Source: Alteromonas stellipolaris (GTDB lineage Bacteria > Pseudomonadota > Gammaproteobacteria > Enterobacterales > Alteromonadaceae). From it: a DNA stretch of 64,000 nucleotides. The position numbers were made by a program, and so were the translations under genes. Shown in pieces: positions 17,698 through 25,950 of this stretch. The notes under the pieces were generated by a model, which was not told where the DNA came from, ran no database searches, and saw only the letters and a list, made by a program, of their open reading frames with translations. The stretch spans positions 310,001-374,000 of the forward strand of contig NZ_CP013926.1 of assembly GCF_001562115.1 (NCBI RefSeq), written 5' to 3'. Position 1 is the first letter of the stretch. The number at the start of each line of letters is the position of its first letter.

Positions 17698-18447
17698 TTA
17701 TGACTTGCTGGTTTCGAATTTAATATTGCTTACAGAGCGGTCAGGGAATTTCGTGTTATGGAATCGAATTAACCTGTTTACTTGAAAGATAGAACCAAGA
17801 ATATTGAAAACGACAGAAAGGACATTTTTTTGATTTAACGTATTTAGCTCTTCAGCGGTGAGAGCTTGAATACGGTGTTCGTTAAGGGTGGCTAAACCGC
17901 CAACCCGCTGTTGTGTGTTATCAGAAAACTCAATGACTAAATCGACAGGTTGAATCAGGCCTAATTCCGCTATTTCATTAAGAATACTTGCCGTTTGCGA
18001 CATGGCTGACACGCGCTCTTTAAGTAATTTTTTCTTGTTGTCAAAATACGCAGTCGGTCGATTGGTCGATAAATAAAGTGCCTCGCCCTCACTGTGAGAA
18101 ACAGCAGGTGAGTGGGTATCAATTAATACTGTAGGCTCTTGCTCAGCCGTTTCAAATTGAAGCGTAAAAGGTAGCGTCTTCAAACTAAGTGGTGTGTAAA
18201 GTGCCTGCCAAGATTGCTTAATTTCAAACACATTTTCACCCGGCGCTAAACCACAAAGAGCAGATAGTGCCCATTGATTAGCATTCGATACTTTACTGAA
18301 AAACAGGGGATATTCACCCGCAGCTTGTATCGCTTCGCCTATTTCAATATTGACCAAATGTGATGTTGAAAACTGGCTAATAAGCTTGCTTTCATCGATA
18401 CGAATTTGGTTATGTTTTTCTGGTGATACAGTTTCAAAGTTCGTCAT
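17698..18447 (-). CDS. SapC-family protein
   Basis: A 249-residue soluble protein. The pattern (HLVNIEIGEAIQAAGEYPLFF near the start, WALSALCGLAPGENVF, then YLSTNRPTAYFDNKKKLL) is that of the SapC family first described from Campylobacter S-layer loci. The biochemical role of the family is not established. In marine proteobacteria such genes repeatedly occur beside TonB-dependent receptors and tryptophan-halogenase-like genes, as they do here: the gene lies 15 bases after the halogenase-like gene and 21 bases before the symporter gene. No signal peptide or membrane segment is visible. It may assist modification or handling of the imported sugar, but that is inference. Confidence 0.82.
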   Translation of the reverse strand: MTNFETVSPEKHNQIRIDESKLISQFSTSHLVNIEIGEAIQAAGEYPLFFSKVSNANQWALSALCGLAPGENVFEIKQSWQALYTPLSLKTLPFTLQFETAEQEPTVLIDTHSPAVSHSEGEALYLSTNRPTAYFDNKKKLLKERVSAMSQTASILNEIAELGLIQPVDLVIEFSDNTQQRVGGLATLNEHRIQALTAEELNTLNQKNVLSVVFNILGSIFQVNRLIRFHNTKFPDRSVSNIKFETSKS

Positions 18448-18462
18448 GCTTTTATCGTTCCA

Positions 18463-19998
18463 TTACCCTTCTAACCATTGCGAAATATAATCGCGATGGT
18501 TAGGAAGGCTACTTAATTTTTGTTGAGTAATGAGCTTATTTTGACTCATTACTTTATCTGCAAGCGCTTGATCTCGATAGAAGTGAGACTGCAAACTAAA
18601 GTCGGGAGAAAAACCCATGCCGTAAAGCACATACTGATAACTTGCAGCAGGAAAAAGCTCTATAGCCGCCGAAAAGTCGGCTATCTGAGGGCCTCTATAT
18701 TTCCATATCTCAAGATCTTCTTTTAATGATTCAGGAATGGAAGATGGGTCTCTATTCGCTACCCAATAAGGCTCGCTTCGCTGGTTGAAAATATAATGCA
18801 GTTTTAGAAAATCGATAATACGTTGCCAGCGATACTGCATTTGCTTATTAAATCGTTGGCTTACAATAGGCATAGCAGCTTGGGGAAGCGGCATTTGCTC
18901 AGCAATATATCGTGCCGATATTTCAATTAACATTAACGCGGTGGCTTCAAGGGGCTCTACAAAACCAGCAGAAAGGCCTACACCAACACAGTTTCCTTTC
19001 CAGATTTGCTTTCTATAACCCGATTCGAACCGGATAACTCTCGCCTTTAACTTAGCGTCAGTGTCGCCCACGTAGTTACGAAGAATAGACTCGGCTTGAT
19101 CGTCAGAGGTGAAGTCCGTAGAGAAAACATGTCCAACGCCGCGTCTTGAAGATAAGCCAATGTCCCAAATCCATCCCGCTTCTTGTGCGGTCGCTTGGGT
19201 GTAAGGCTTTATCTCATAATCGCCATCGTAAGGCACATGTAAGGCAATAGCAGAATTATTGAATAGCACATCATTAGTGGAAACAAGGGGTTCTTTTAAT
19301 GACTCACCAAGTAGCAATGAGCGAAAACCAGAACAATCCACAAACAAGTCTGCATGGTATTGTGAGCCATCATTTAATTGAATTGATTCAATATTGTCAC
19401 TGCCATGAGCTTTTTTGACACTGTCGACGGTAGCGACTTTATGGCTTACCCCTAGCTTGTCTTTGCAAAACTCTTTAAGTAAGTCGGCAAATGCACCGGC
19501 ATCTAAATGATAGGCATAATTTGATTGCGCGCTACTGTATTCCGCTTCGCTTAACGTACGCGGTGCCATGTTTTGTTCGCACACATGCTGCTGGAAATTG
19601 GTCGCATTAGCAAAGTTGGCGATATCATCAAGGTATGGCGCCATTTCAACTCGGCCATAACCTAACGGTACGGTGAAAGGGTGGTAGTAAGCGTCACCTT
19701 GGGGTTTTACCCAGTTAACGAATTTTCCACCTTGCTTAAATGCTGCAGAGCAGCGTCTAAACACTTCTTTTTCCGATAAACCAATATCTTTTAGCGTATT
19801 GCGCATGGTAGGCCAAGTGCCTTCACCCACACCAACGGTTGGAATGTCACTAGATTCTATTAAGGTAATATCGAGCCCACATTCACTAGGCCCACTGTTG
19901 TGTTTGGCTGCAATAATAGCCGCAGACAACCAGCCAGCGGTTCCGCCGCCAACAATGACAATACGTTGCTTAGATGAATGCTGAGAAGACTGTGCCAT
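18463..19998 (-). CDS. Tryptophan 7-halogenase-family flavoprotein
   Basis: A 511-residue flavoprotein. The N-terminal FAD motif is GGGTAGW (17-23), with VGVGEGTWP at 55-63. FKQGGKFVNW (87-96) contains two lysines, one likely matching the catalytic lysine of PrnA/RebH-type halogenases. The halogenase signature WxWxIP is present only as W276-I-W278-D-I-G281, with glycine in place of proline; FVEPLEATA follows at 346-354. FADH2-dependent halogenases of this family chlorinate or brominate aromatic rings, but members in sugar-uptake loci have no settled substrate. Its place between the receptor and SapC-like genes, 15 bases from the latter, argues against indole biosynthesis and for a role linked to glycan uptake. 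A flavin reductase partner is not in the window. Confidence 0.85.
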   Translation of the reverse strand: MAQSSQHSSKQRIVIVGGGTAGWLSAAIIAAKHNSGPSECGLDITLIESSDIPTVGVGEGTWPTMRNTLKDIGLSEKEVFRRCSAAFKQGGKFVNWVKPQGDAYYHPFTVPLGYGRVEMAPYLDDIANFANATNFQQHVCEQNMAPRTLSEAEYSSAQSNYAYHLDAGAFADLLKEFCKDKLGVSHKVATVDSVKKAHGSDNIESIQLNDGSQYHADLFVDCSGFRSLLLGESLKEPLVSTNDVLFNNSAIALHVPYDGDYEIKPYTQATAQEAGWIWDIGLSSRRGVGHVFSTDFTSDDQAESILRNYVGDTDAKLKARVIRFESGYRKQIWKGNCVGVGLSAGFVEPLEATALMLIEISARYIAEQMPLPQAAMPIVSQRFNKQMQYRWQRIIDFLKLHYIFNQRSEPYWVANRDPSSIPESLKEDLEIWKYRGPQIADFSAAIELFPAASYQYVLYGMGFSPDFSLQSHFYRDQALADKVMSQNKLITQQKLSSLPNHRDYISQWLEG

Positions 19999-20067
19999 GA
20001 ACTACCACTAAGTATGCGATTTATTTTATTTATTCATAGATTAACTGAAATAGCCAATTAACCTATG

Positions 20068-20095
20068 AATAAATGGCAGGGTTCTCACCCTGCCA
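20068..20095 (-). terminator. Hairpin in the receptor-halogenase gap, partial terminator or mRNA-stabilising element
   Basis: Perfect 9-base arms TGGCAGGGT and ACCCTGCCA (20074-20082 and 20087-20095) enclose a four-base loop. On the minus strand it is followed by TTTATT, a weak U tract. It starts 9 bases after the receptor stop, so it could raise receptor mRNA above that of the downstream genes without fully stopping transcription. Confidence 0.6.
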
Positions 20096-20103
20096 GTATA
20101 TTC

Positions 20104-22920
20104 TTAGAATGAACCTCGAATACCTACTGCGTAACGAGAGCCGTTATCTTCAATAGAGTATGTTTGGTCAGCAAAGCGACCAACCTGTGAAAGTTCTTCT
20201 TCTGTTACGTTAATGCCTTCAAAGAACACAGTGAAATGCTCGTTGATGTCATAACTTGCACTTACATCCCACTGACCGTAAGTTTCTGTGGTTACTGGCT
20301 CGCCAGTAGCACCGCCTACAGAAGTGTTATCAAGTGCAAACAAGAAGGCTTCACGGTTGTTAAATGCAACACGTGCCTGGAATGCGTCTCTTTCGTAGAA
20401 CATAATCAAGTTCTGAGAATCACCAAGACCTTCAAGTGCAAACGTTTGTGTAACGTCATCAGATACTTCAGCATCACTGTTTACAACAGTCGCGTTAGCA
20501 GTAATACCGAAACCGTTATCCCAAACGTGAGTTAGCGCAACTTCATAACCATTAACCGTTGCAGTTTCACCATTTTGAGGGCGAGTTACTGTGTAAATCT
20601 CGCTTTCGCCATTTAACTCTTCAGTGTCAGCGACTACGTCACGAGTTGGATCCGTAGGGTCAAGTTGAACACCTACTGCACAAGTATCTTCTGCACATCG
20701 GTAACCGTTCGCTGCACTACGATCTGTCATAGAATAAGATTCTTCACCAGATAAGGTAACGATGAAGTTTTCAACTTCTTTACTGAACAATGCAAATGAG
20801 AACACAGAGTCGTCACTGTAGTACCACTCAAATGAGATATCCCAGTTTTCAGCTTCGAAAGGCTTAAGGTTAGGGTTACCACCACTCGCTTGTAAGTTCT
20901 GACGACGAGGTTCACCGAACGTAGTCGCTGGCGACATTTGATCCATAGTAGGACGAGATAATGAGTCGTAACGTGAGAAACGAACAATCATGTCTTCTTG
21001 AACTTCTAACTTCACGTTGATGCTTGGAAGAACATTAGCGTAAGAGCTTGAACCAGTAATATCTTCAGCTGGTGCGAAACGGTTAGCGAACAACGTTAAG
21101 TCGGTGGTTGGAACGATATCAGAGATAAATGCTTGAACCGCAGTAACCGAAACGTTGGTCTCTTCGTAACGAGCTCCAAAGTTCATGGTTAACGGCATAT
21201 CACCGATGTCGTATCCAAACTCAAGCTGTGCGTAAAGCGCAGTAACATCTTCATCGATATTGTAGTAGTTAGGTTGCAGTGTTGGTATTACTGGTGCACC
21301 TTGCGACGCTAGGTAGTCAAGGTATGCATCACCGTCATAAGTGTACCAAGTGTCAATCAAACCGCTGAAGTAGTTGTTTGCTGTAAATGGACGAATGTTT
21401 AGTTCATCGATTGGAGCTTCTGTGCCGTAACCGCAGAATAAACATTCTGAAGCAAACATTTGGTAAACGTATTTTTCACGCTCTGAACGAAGAATACCGA
21501 AATCTGCTTTACGGAACACGTCAGAGTCTGGCAAATATGTAAAATCAGCTTTGTATTCAGTTACTTCGTCATCAGACGCTACCGTGTTTCCTAGGTCGTT
21601 GTAATGAAGGCGGTTTAAAGCAATATCTGGTAGTTGACCGTCTACAAAACCATCATGACGAACGGTTGGAACGCCACCCGTGCCGTCGAACTCATAGTTA
21701 TTGATGATACCAACAACGTTAAAGCGACCTTCGCCAGCGATGTCGTTCTCTGCAGTAGAGTTAGAAACATCAAACGTTGCTGAAAGTGCATCGTTAATTT
21801 GCCAATCAACATTAAGTCCGAAACCTTTACTGGTTACGTCACGAACGTTACGAGTAGAAGATACGAAGTCAGAAGCAGGGTTACCACTACCTTGGTGCAA
21901 ATCAATTTCTTGTGTGAATTGAATTGCGGTGCCTGTTTCTGGGTTGATGGTAGCCGAGCCCACACGATCTGGCTCAAACCATGATGCTAAATCAGTTACT
22001 TGAGAATCAACTTCAAATTTTGATACAAAACCATCAAGAGTAATAGTTACGTCATCAGTAGGTGCGTATTGCGCAACCAAAGATGCGTTAGTACGAGTAC
22101 GCTCTTGCTGATCTACGATTTGATCCCAGTTGCGAGGCAGGTAAACGTTTTCAGCAATTACGCCGTCGTTACGGTTTGAAAGCGTTAAACCTGGACGCCA
22201 GCCCGCGGTTTGAATTCGGTTAATTTGAACTTCACGTTCCTGATGAGAAACGGCGAGCAATAGACCAAGTTTGTCGTCTGCAAAGGTATTGCTTACTAAG
22301 AAAGAGGCTTGAGGAGATACTTCCTCAGACAAACTTTCGTACATACCTTTAACGCTGCCTACTGCTTGGAATCCATCGTAATCGAAAGGACGAGCAGTAG
22401 AAACGTTGATAGTAGAGCCGATGCCACCTGATTGAAGGTTAGCAACGCCACTCTTATAAACATTAGCACCTGTAATTTGGTCTGCGGCTAAAATGTCAAA
22501 GTTAAACGCGCGACCCGCGTCATCAGAAGCTAACTGACGACCATTTACAAGTACAGTATTGAACTGAGGACCGAAACCACGCACAGTAACTTGTTGACCT
22601 TCACCACCACTACGGTCAATTGACACACCCGTAATACGTTGTAGTGATTCAGCAACGTTCAAATCTGGGAATTTACCCAAATCTTCTGCAGCGATACCAT
22701 CAGAAACAGCTAAGTTTTCTTTCTTGTCAGCCATGGCACGCTTCAAGCTGCTTACAATACCGCGTACTTCGATAACCTCAACAGGGGCATCGTTCGCAGA
22801 GCTTGTATTAGCTTCTTGAGATAGTGCAACTGGCGCGTATAGGGCAGAAGCGACAGCAACACCTAAAAGTGAGCGTTTCGCGATAGGACCTATCATTGAT
22901 GTGTTGGTTTTATGTGTCAC
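20104..22920 (-). CDS. TonB-dependent outer-membrane receptor
   Basis: A 938-residue receptor. The longest frame begins 16 codons upstream, but a GTG at 22920 preceded by GGAG at 8-base spacing leads directly into a standard signal peptide (KRSLLGVAVASALYAPVALS-Q) and is preferred. A plug domain follows: VIEVRGIVSSLKRAM, LGKFPDLNVAESLQRITGVSIDRSGGEG and TVRGFGPQFNTVLVNGRQ are typical, and the rest is a beta barrel ending in RGSF with a terminal Phe. This plug sequence is characteristic of the large marine carbohydrate-type receptor group. It is the first gene of the minus-strand galactoside operon, with an 18-base operator-like palindrome ~170 bases upstream. The ligand is inferred to be a galactose-containing oligosaccharide. 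Confidence 0.92.
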   Translation of the reverse strand: MTHKTNTSMIGPIAKRSLLGVAVASALYAPVALSQEANTSSANDAPVEVIEVRGIVSSLKRAMADKKENLAVSDGIAAEDLGKFPDLNVAESLQRITGVSIDRSGGEGQQVTVRGFGPQFNTVLVNGRQLASDDAGRAFNFDILAADQITGANVYKSGVANLQSGGIGSTINVSTARPFDYDGFQAVGSVKGMYESLSEEVSPQASFLVSNTFADDKLGLLLAVSHQEREVQINRIQTAGWRPGLTLSNRNDGVIAENVYLPRNWDQIVDQQERTRTNASLVAQYAPTDDVTITLDGFVSKFEVDSQVTDLASWFEPDRVGSATINPETGTAIQFTQEIDLHQGSGNPASDFVSSTRNVRDVTSKGFGLNVDWQINDALSATFDVSNSTAENDIAGEGRFNVVGIINNYEFDGTGGVPTVRHDGFVDGQLPDIALNRLHYNDLGNTVASDDEVTEYKADFTYLPDSDVFRKADFGILRSEREKYVYQMFASECLFCGYGTEAPIDELNIRPFTANNYFSGLIDTWYTYDGDAYLDYLASQGAPVIPTLQPNYYNIDEDVTALYAQLEFGYDIGDMPLTMNFGARYEETNVSVTAVQAFISDIVPTTDLTLFANRFAPAEDITGSSSYANVLPSINVKLEVQEDMIVRFSRYDSLSRPTMDQMSPATTFGEPRRQNLQASGGNPNLKPFEAENWDISFEWYYSDDSVFSFALFSKEVENFIVTLSGEESYSMTDRSAANGYRCAEDTCAVGVQLDPTDPTRDVVADTEELNGESEIYTVTRPQNGETATVNGYEVALTHVWDNGFGITANATVVNSDAEVSDDVTQTFALEGLGDSQNLIMFYERDAFQARVAFNNREAFLFALDNTSVGGATGEPVTTETYGQWDVSASYDINEHFTVFFEGINVTEEELSQVGRFADQTYSIEDNGSRYAVGIRGSF
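22140..22152. promoter_or_regulatory. Intragenic copy of the galactoside operator 13-mer
   Basis: GGTAAACGTTTTC inside the receptor coding region is identical to bases 23092-23104 of the upstream operator, about 950 bases away. It may be an auxiliary operator like those in other LacI-family systems, or simply coding sequence (it encodes Glu-Asn-Val-Tyr on the minus strand). Confidence 0.3.
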
Positions 22921-23089
22921 TATGTTTTCTCCGTATTTCGGCTGTGTTTTACATATTTTAATTAACATTTAGCTTATATTTGGCATCTTGACCAAGCTAG
23001 TTAACATTTTCTTTACACATTCTTTAACCCAAAGTTCAATTTATTATTATTAACGCTATGAATTTTATAGGGTTTTATTTGTAAGGAAA

Positions 23090-23107
23090 AAGGTAAACGT
23101 TTTCCTT
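23090..23107. promoter_or_regulatory. LacI/GalR-type operator upstream of the TonB receptor gene
   Basis: AAGGTAAACGTTTTCCTT is an 18-base palindrome in which eight of nine symmetric pairs match around a central CG. Its core GGTAAACGTTTT recurs upstream of the alpha-galactosidase gene. The size, symmetry and central CG fit LacI/GalR-family operators. It should control the receptor-halogenase-SapC-symporter operon. Confidence 0.65.
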
Positions 23108-23170
23108 AATTTTTGATAGTAACACAAATTTACATTGTAATGACAATGTTATAAAAATATTTTTTTATAT

Positions 23171-23195
23171 TAAAAGCGCGGTTTATTACCGCGCT
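23171..23195 (-). terminator. Intrinsic terminator after glpK
   Basis: Seven-base arms AGCGCGG and CCGCGCT (23075+100 to 23195 region: 23175-23181 and 23189-23195) flank a seven-base loop. On the minus strand the hairpin is followed by TTTAAT. It lies 18 bases past the glpK stop and separates glpK from the galactoside operon. Confidence 0.75.
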
Positions 23196-23213
23196 GTATA
23201 AGGGAGGGGTAAA

Positions 23214-24698
23214 TTAACTGCAGCGAATGCGAGCAACGGCGTTTTTCCAGCCGTCATAGGCCTTATCGCGCTCTTCTTTTGAAAGTCGAGGTGTGAAAAT
23301 ACTATCGCTTTTCCAGCACTCGGTAAGAGAATCAACAGAGGTAAATACACCAGCTTGAAGGCCAGCAAGGAATGCGGCACCAAGTGCGGTGGTTTCAGTA
23401 ATTTCGGGGCGTTCAACTTCTGCGCCCAATACATCAGACAAGAATCCCATTACCCAATCGTTTCGAGACATCCCGCCATCGACTCTAATGGTCGTTGGCC
23501 TTGCGCCATCACTTTCCATGGCTTTTTGTAAGTCTTTGGTTTGATAACATACCGATTGCAAACCCGCGGCAACAATTTCGCTAATGCCGGTGTCTCGAGT
23601 TAGGCCTAGAATCGCACCTCGGGCGTCGGGATCCCAATAAGGAGCGCCTAATCCGGTAAATGCTGGTACAAGGAATACACCATTATCTTGTCGCGCTCTT
23701 TGTGCCAAGGCTTCGGTTTCGGATGCATCGTCAATAAGCTTCAAGCCATCCCTTAGCCATTGCACAGTAGCGCCGGCCATAAAAATACTGCCCTCTAAGG
23801 CGTATGTGGTTTTACCATTCAGCCTGTAGCCGACGGTAGTTAACAAACGGTTCTTAGATTGAAGCGGCTCATCACCTGTATTTAAAATCATGAAGCAGCC
23901 TGTACCATAGGTACTTTTTGCCATGCCTTTTTCGAAACAAGCTTGGCCAACAAGCGCAGCCTGCTGGTCGCCGGCTACACCTTGAATAGGGATAGTACAG
24001 CCCAAGATATCTTTACTCACAACACCAAATTCATCAGCACAATCCATGACTTCAGGAAGCATTGATTTAGGAATATTAAAGGTGGTGAGTAAACGCTCAT
24101 CCCAACATTGTTTATTAATATCGAACAACATAGTACGGGATGCGTTGGTCGCATCGGTTTTGTGAGATTCGCCGTTGGTCAAACGCCAAATTAAAAAAGT
24201 GTCCACCGTACCGAAAAGAAGATCGCCAGCTTCGGCTTGTTCTCTCGCACCTTCAACGTTGTCTAAGATCCAAGCCAGTTTAGAGGCTGAAAAATAAGGG
24301 TCTAGCAACAAACCTGTGGATTCGGTGATATGCGCAACCAAACTCTCATCGTCATCGAGTTCGCGGCATTGCTGAGCGGTACGTCTGTCTTGCCACACTA
24401 TAGCGGGGTATACAGGCTTTCCTGTGTCTTTGTTCCAAACCAACGTGGTTTCACGTTGGTTGGTGATGCCAACCGTAGCGATATCTTCAGGTGATAACGA
24501 GCACTTATCAAATACCTGTTTCATGGTAGTGGTTACGCTTTCCCAAATTTCTTCAGGATCATGCTCTACCCATCCATCTTGAGGATATTTTTGAGAAAAC
24601 TCTTGTTGCGCAACGGCTACAATGGCGCCATCTGGTGCAAAGATAATGCTACGTGAACTCGTAGTTCCTTGGTCTATGGCAAGAATATATTGGCCCAT
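23214..24698 (-). CDS. glpK: Glycerol kinase
   Basis: Phosphorylates glycerol to sn-glycerol-3-phosphate with ATP in the cytoplasm. The start at 24698 gives 494 residues, beginning [22 protein letters not shown] lies 7 bases upstream, whereas the open frame 18 bases further up has no better signal. FGGY-kinase hallmarks are visible: DQGTTSSR at the start, [21 protein letters not shown], the second-domain phosphate loop [14 protein letters not shown] and [11 protein letters not shown] near the end. It is divergent from glpR across ~157 bases containing GlpR-type half-sites and ends at a terminator. A glycerol facilitator gene (glpF) usually adjoins glpK in enterobacteria but is absent here. 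Confidence 0.96.
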   Translation of the reverse strand: MGQYILAIDQGTTSSRSIIFAPDGAIVAVAQQEFSQKYPQDGWVEHDPEEIWESVTTTMKQVFDKCSLSPEDIATVGITNQRETTLVWNKDTGKPVYPAIVWQDRRTAQQCRELDDDESLVAHITESTGLLLDPYFSASKLAWILDNVEGAREQAEAGDLLFGTVDTFLIWRLTNGESHKTDATNASRTMLFDINKQCWDERLLTTFNIPKSMLPEVMDCADEFGVVSKDILGCTIPIQGVAGDQQAALVGQACFEKGMAKSTYGTGCFMILNTGDEPLQSKNRLLTTVGYRLNGKTTYALEGSIFMAGATVQWLRDGLKLIDDASETEALAQRARQDNGVFLVPAFTGLGAPYWDPDARGAILGLTRDTGISEIVAAGLQSVCYQTKDLQKAMESDGARPTTIRVDGGMSRNDWVMGFLSDVLGAEVERPEITETTALGAAFLAGLQAGVFTSVDSLTECWKSDSIFTPRLSKEERDKAYDGWKNAVARIRCS

Positions 24699-24763
24699 GA
24701 CACGTCTCCTGAACATAATTTGCTAAGAGTTTGCACCATTTACACCAGTTTAACAATGCTATA

Positions 24764-24793
24764 TTTTCGAAAACGAACATTTGAGTGTTCGAA
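24764..24793. promoter_or_regulatory. GlpR-type operator between glpK and glpR
   Basis: TTCG-AAAA-CGAA (24766-24777) within ATTTTCGAAAACGAACAT is an inverted repeat like known GlpR operators; a further TGTTCG half-site at 24786-24791 pairs with CGAACA at 24774-24779. It lies ~66 bases upstream of the glpK start and ~63 bases upstream of glpR, suiting control of one or both genes. Confidence 0.6.
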
Positions 24794-24855
24794 TTGCCAT
24801 AGGCAGGCAAAGGTGAACCACGTATAATGGCTAAATCGCCACAAGGAATGACCCA

Positions 24856-25614
24856 ATGAACCAAACGCAAAGACACGAAAAAATTGTTAGCTTTATCAAA
24901 CAAAATGGCTTCATGTCTATTGACGACTTGGTCACTCGCTGTGACGTTACCCCCCAAACTATTCGTCGCGATCTAAACCAGCTTGCTGAGGCTGGTATTG
25001 TTAGTCGATACCATGGTGGCGCTGGGCTTAATCGAAGTTGGGAGAATACCCCTTATCAAGAACGCAAAACACAAAACAGCGAAGTAAAAGAACGAATCGC
25101 TGAGGCCGTGGCTGACATGATCCCCGACGGAGCTTCATTATTTATAAATATTGGCACCACCACCGAAATGATAGCGAGTAAGTTGCTTAATCATAAAAAC
25201 TTGCACGTGGTAACAAATAACATTCATGTCGCGACCATTCTTTCTGCGAAAGAAGACTTTTCAGTGATTATCGCCGCGGGCGAAGTACGCTACCGAGATG
25301 GCGGTATTATTGGGGAAGCCACCTGCGACTTCATTAGTCAATTTCGAATGGATTACGGCATTATAGGCATAAGTGGAATAAGTGCCGACGGTGCCTTGCT
25401 TGATTTTGACTTTAGGGAAGTAAAAGTATCCCAAGCGATACTGGAACACACCCAACACGTTATTCTTGCAGCAGATTACAGTAAGTTTGAGCGCCGAGCC
25501 ATGGTAGAACAAGGGCATATTTCTCAGGTAGATTGCCTAGTGTGCGACCAAACACCGCCTCCTGCTATTCGAAAAATTATCGACGAAAACAATATCAGTT
25601 TCATTAAAGCCTAA
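24856..25614 (+). CDS. glpR: Glycerol-3-phosphate regulon repressor (DeoR family)
   Basis: A 252-residue DeoR-family regulator. The N-terminal winged helix-turn-helix (residues ~5-58) includes MSIDDLVTRCDVTPQTIRRDLNQLAEAG, with the family's characteristic recognition helix QTIRRDL. The C-terminal effector domain shows INIGTTTEMIASKL, LHVVTNNIHVA and YGIIGISGISADGALLDFD, the last matching the GlpR-type pattern. The expected ligand is glycerol-3-phosphate, which releases DNA. AAGGA lies 7-8 bases before the ATG. It is divergent from glpK and 336 bases upstream of glpD; sites with TGTTCG half-repeats occur before both targets, as expected for local control. Confidence 0.93.
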   Translation: MNQTQRHEKIVSFIKQNGFMSIDDLVTRCDVTPQTIRRDLNQLAEAGIVSRYHGGAGLNRSWENTPYQERKTQNSEVKERIAEAVADMIPDGASLFINIGTTTEMIASKLLNHKNLHVVTNNIHVATILSAKEDFSVIIAAGEVRYRDGGIIGEATCDFISQFRMDYGIIGISGISADGALLDFDFREVKVSQAILEHTQHVILAADYSKFERRAMVEQGHISQVDCLVCDQTPPPAIRKIIDENNISFIKA

Positions 25615-25860
25615 GCGGCCAATCTATTACCTTTGTAACAACTTAACAGTGTCATCACTAACTCCAAAAAAACAGCATTGTGATTGGCATTGCTGTAGTA
25701 GCCCAACAGCCTTGTTAGCCACGTATTAACTGCTATGGTTATGTAAGCTAATGGCTATACATAAAGCACGTGGGCATACCTAATCTCCTTAAGAGTTTCT
25801 TTTAAACTGTGAGCCTATGTTTAACCGGCGGTTCAGTCGTGTAGGTTAAAATTGCGCAAG

Positions 25861-25880
25861 AATGTTCGTTAATGTTCGTT
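25861..25880. promoter_or_regulatory. Tandem GlpR-type half-sites upstream of glpD
   Basis: AATGTTCGTT occurs twice in direct tandem repeat, each containing the TGTTCG half-site seen near glpK. The pair ends 5 bases before the candidate -35 box of the glpD promoter, a position suited to repression by GlpR. Confidence 0.6.
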
Positions 25881-25885
25881 TTGTG

Positions 25886-25914
25886 TTGACATGTTTTCTT
25901 TTTGGTTGTCAAAT
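25886..25914 (+). promoter_or_regulatory. Candidate sigma70 promoter of glpD
   Basis: A consensus TTGACA (25886-25891) and TCAAAT (25909-25914, four of six consensus bases) are separated by 17 bases. The promoter overlaps the nominal first codons of the longest open frame, supporting the downstream glpD start at 25951. Confidence 0.55.
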
Positions 25915-25950
25915 AGCCAGCATGCTAGTGAAGCCGAAAGGGGCGAGAAC

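Larger units (their letters stand above)
25615..25950. other. 336-base glpR-glpD intergenic region
   Basis: No gene is visible. From left to right it holds: a hairpin with arms ACAGCA/TGCTGT (25672-25677 and 25691-25696) adjoining an A run, which would act as a terminator only on the minus strand; a perfect inverted repeat TTTAACC/GGTTAAA (25820-25826 and 25844-25850); two direct GlpR-type half-repeats (25861-25880); and a sigma70-like promoter (25886-25914) for glpD. Confidence 0.7.

Noticed and set aside
22921-22968. ATG extension of the TonB receptor
   Set aside because: The GTG at 22920 has a good ribosome-binding site and leads directly into the signal peptide.
25891-25950. ATG extension of glpD
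   Set aside because: It overlaps the likely promoter -35/-10 boxes; the ATG at 25951 has a ribosome-binding site and fits the family start.
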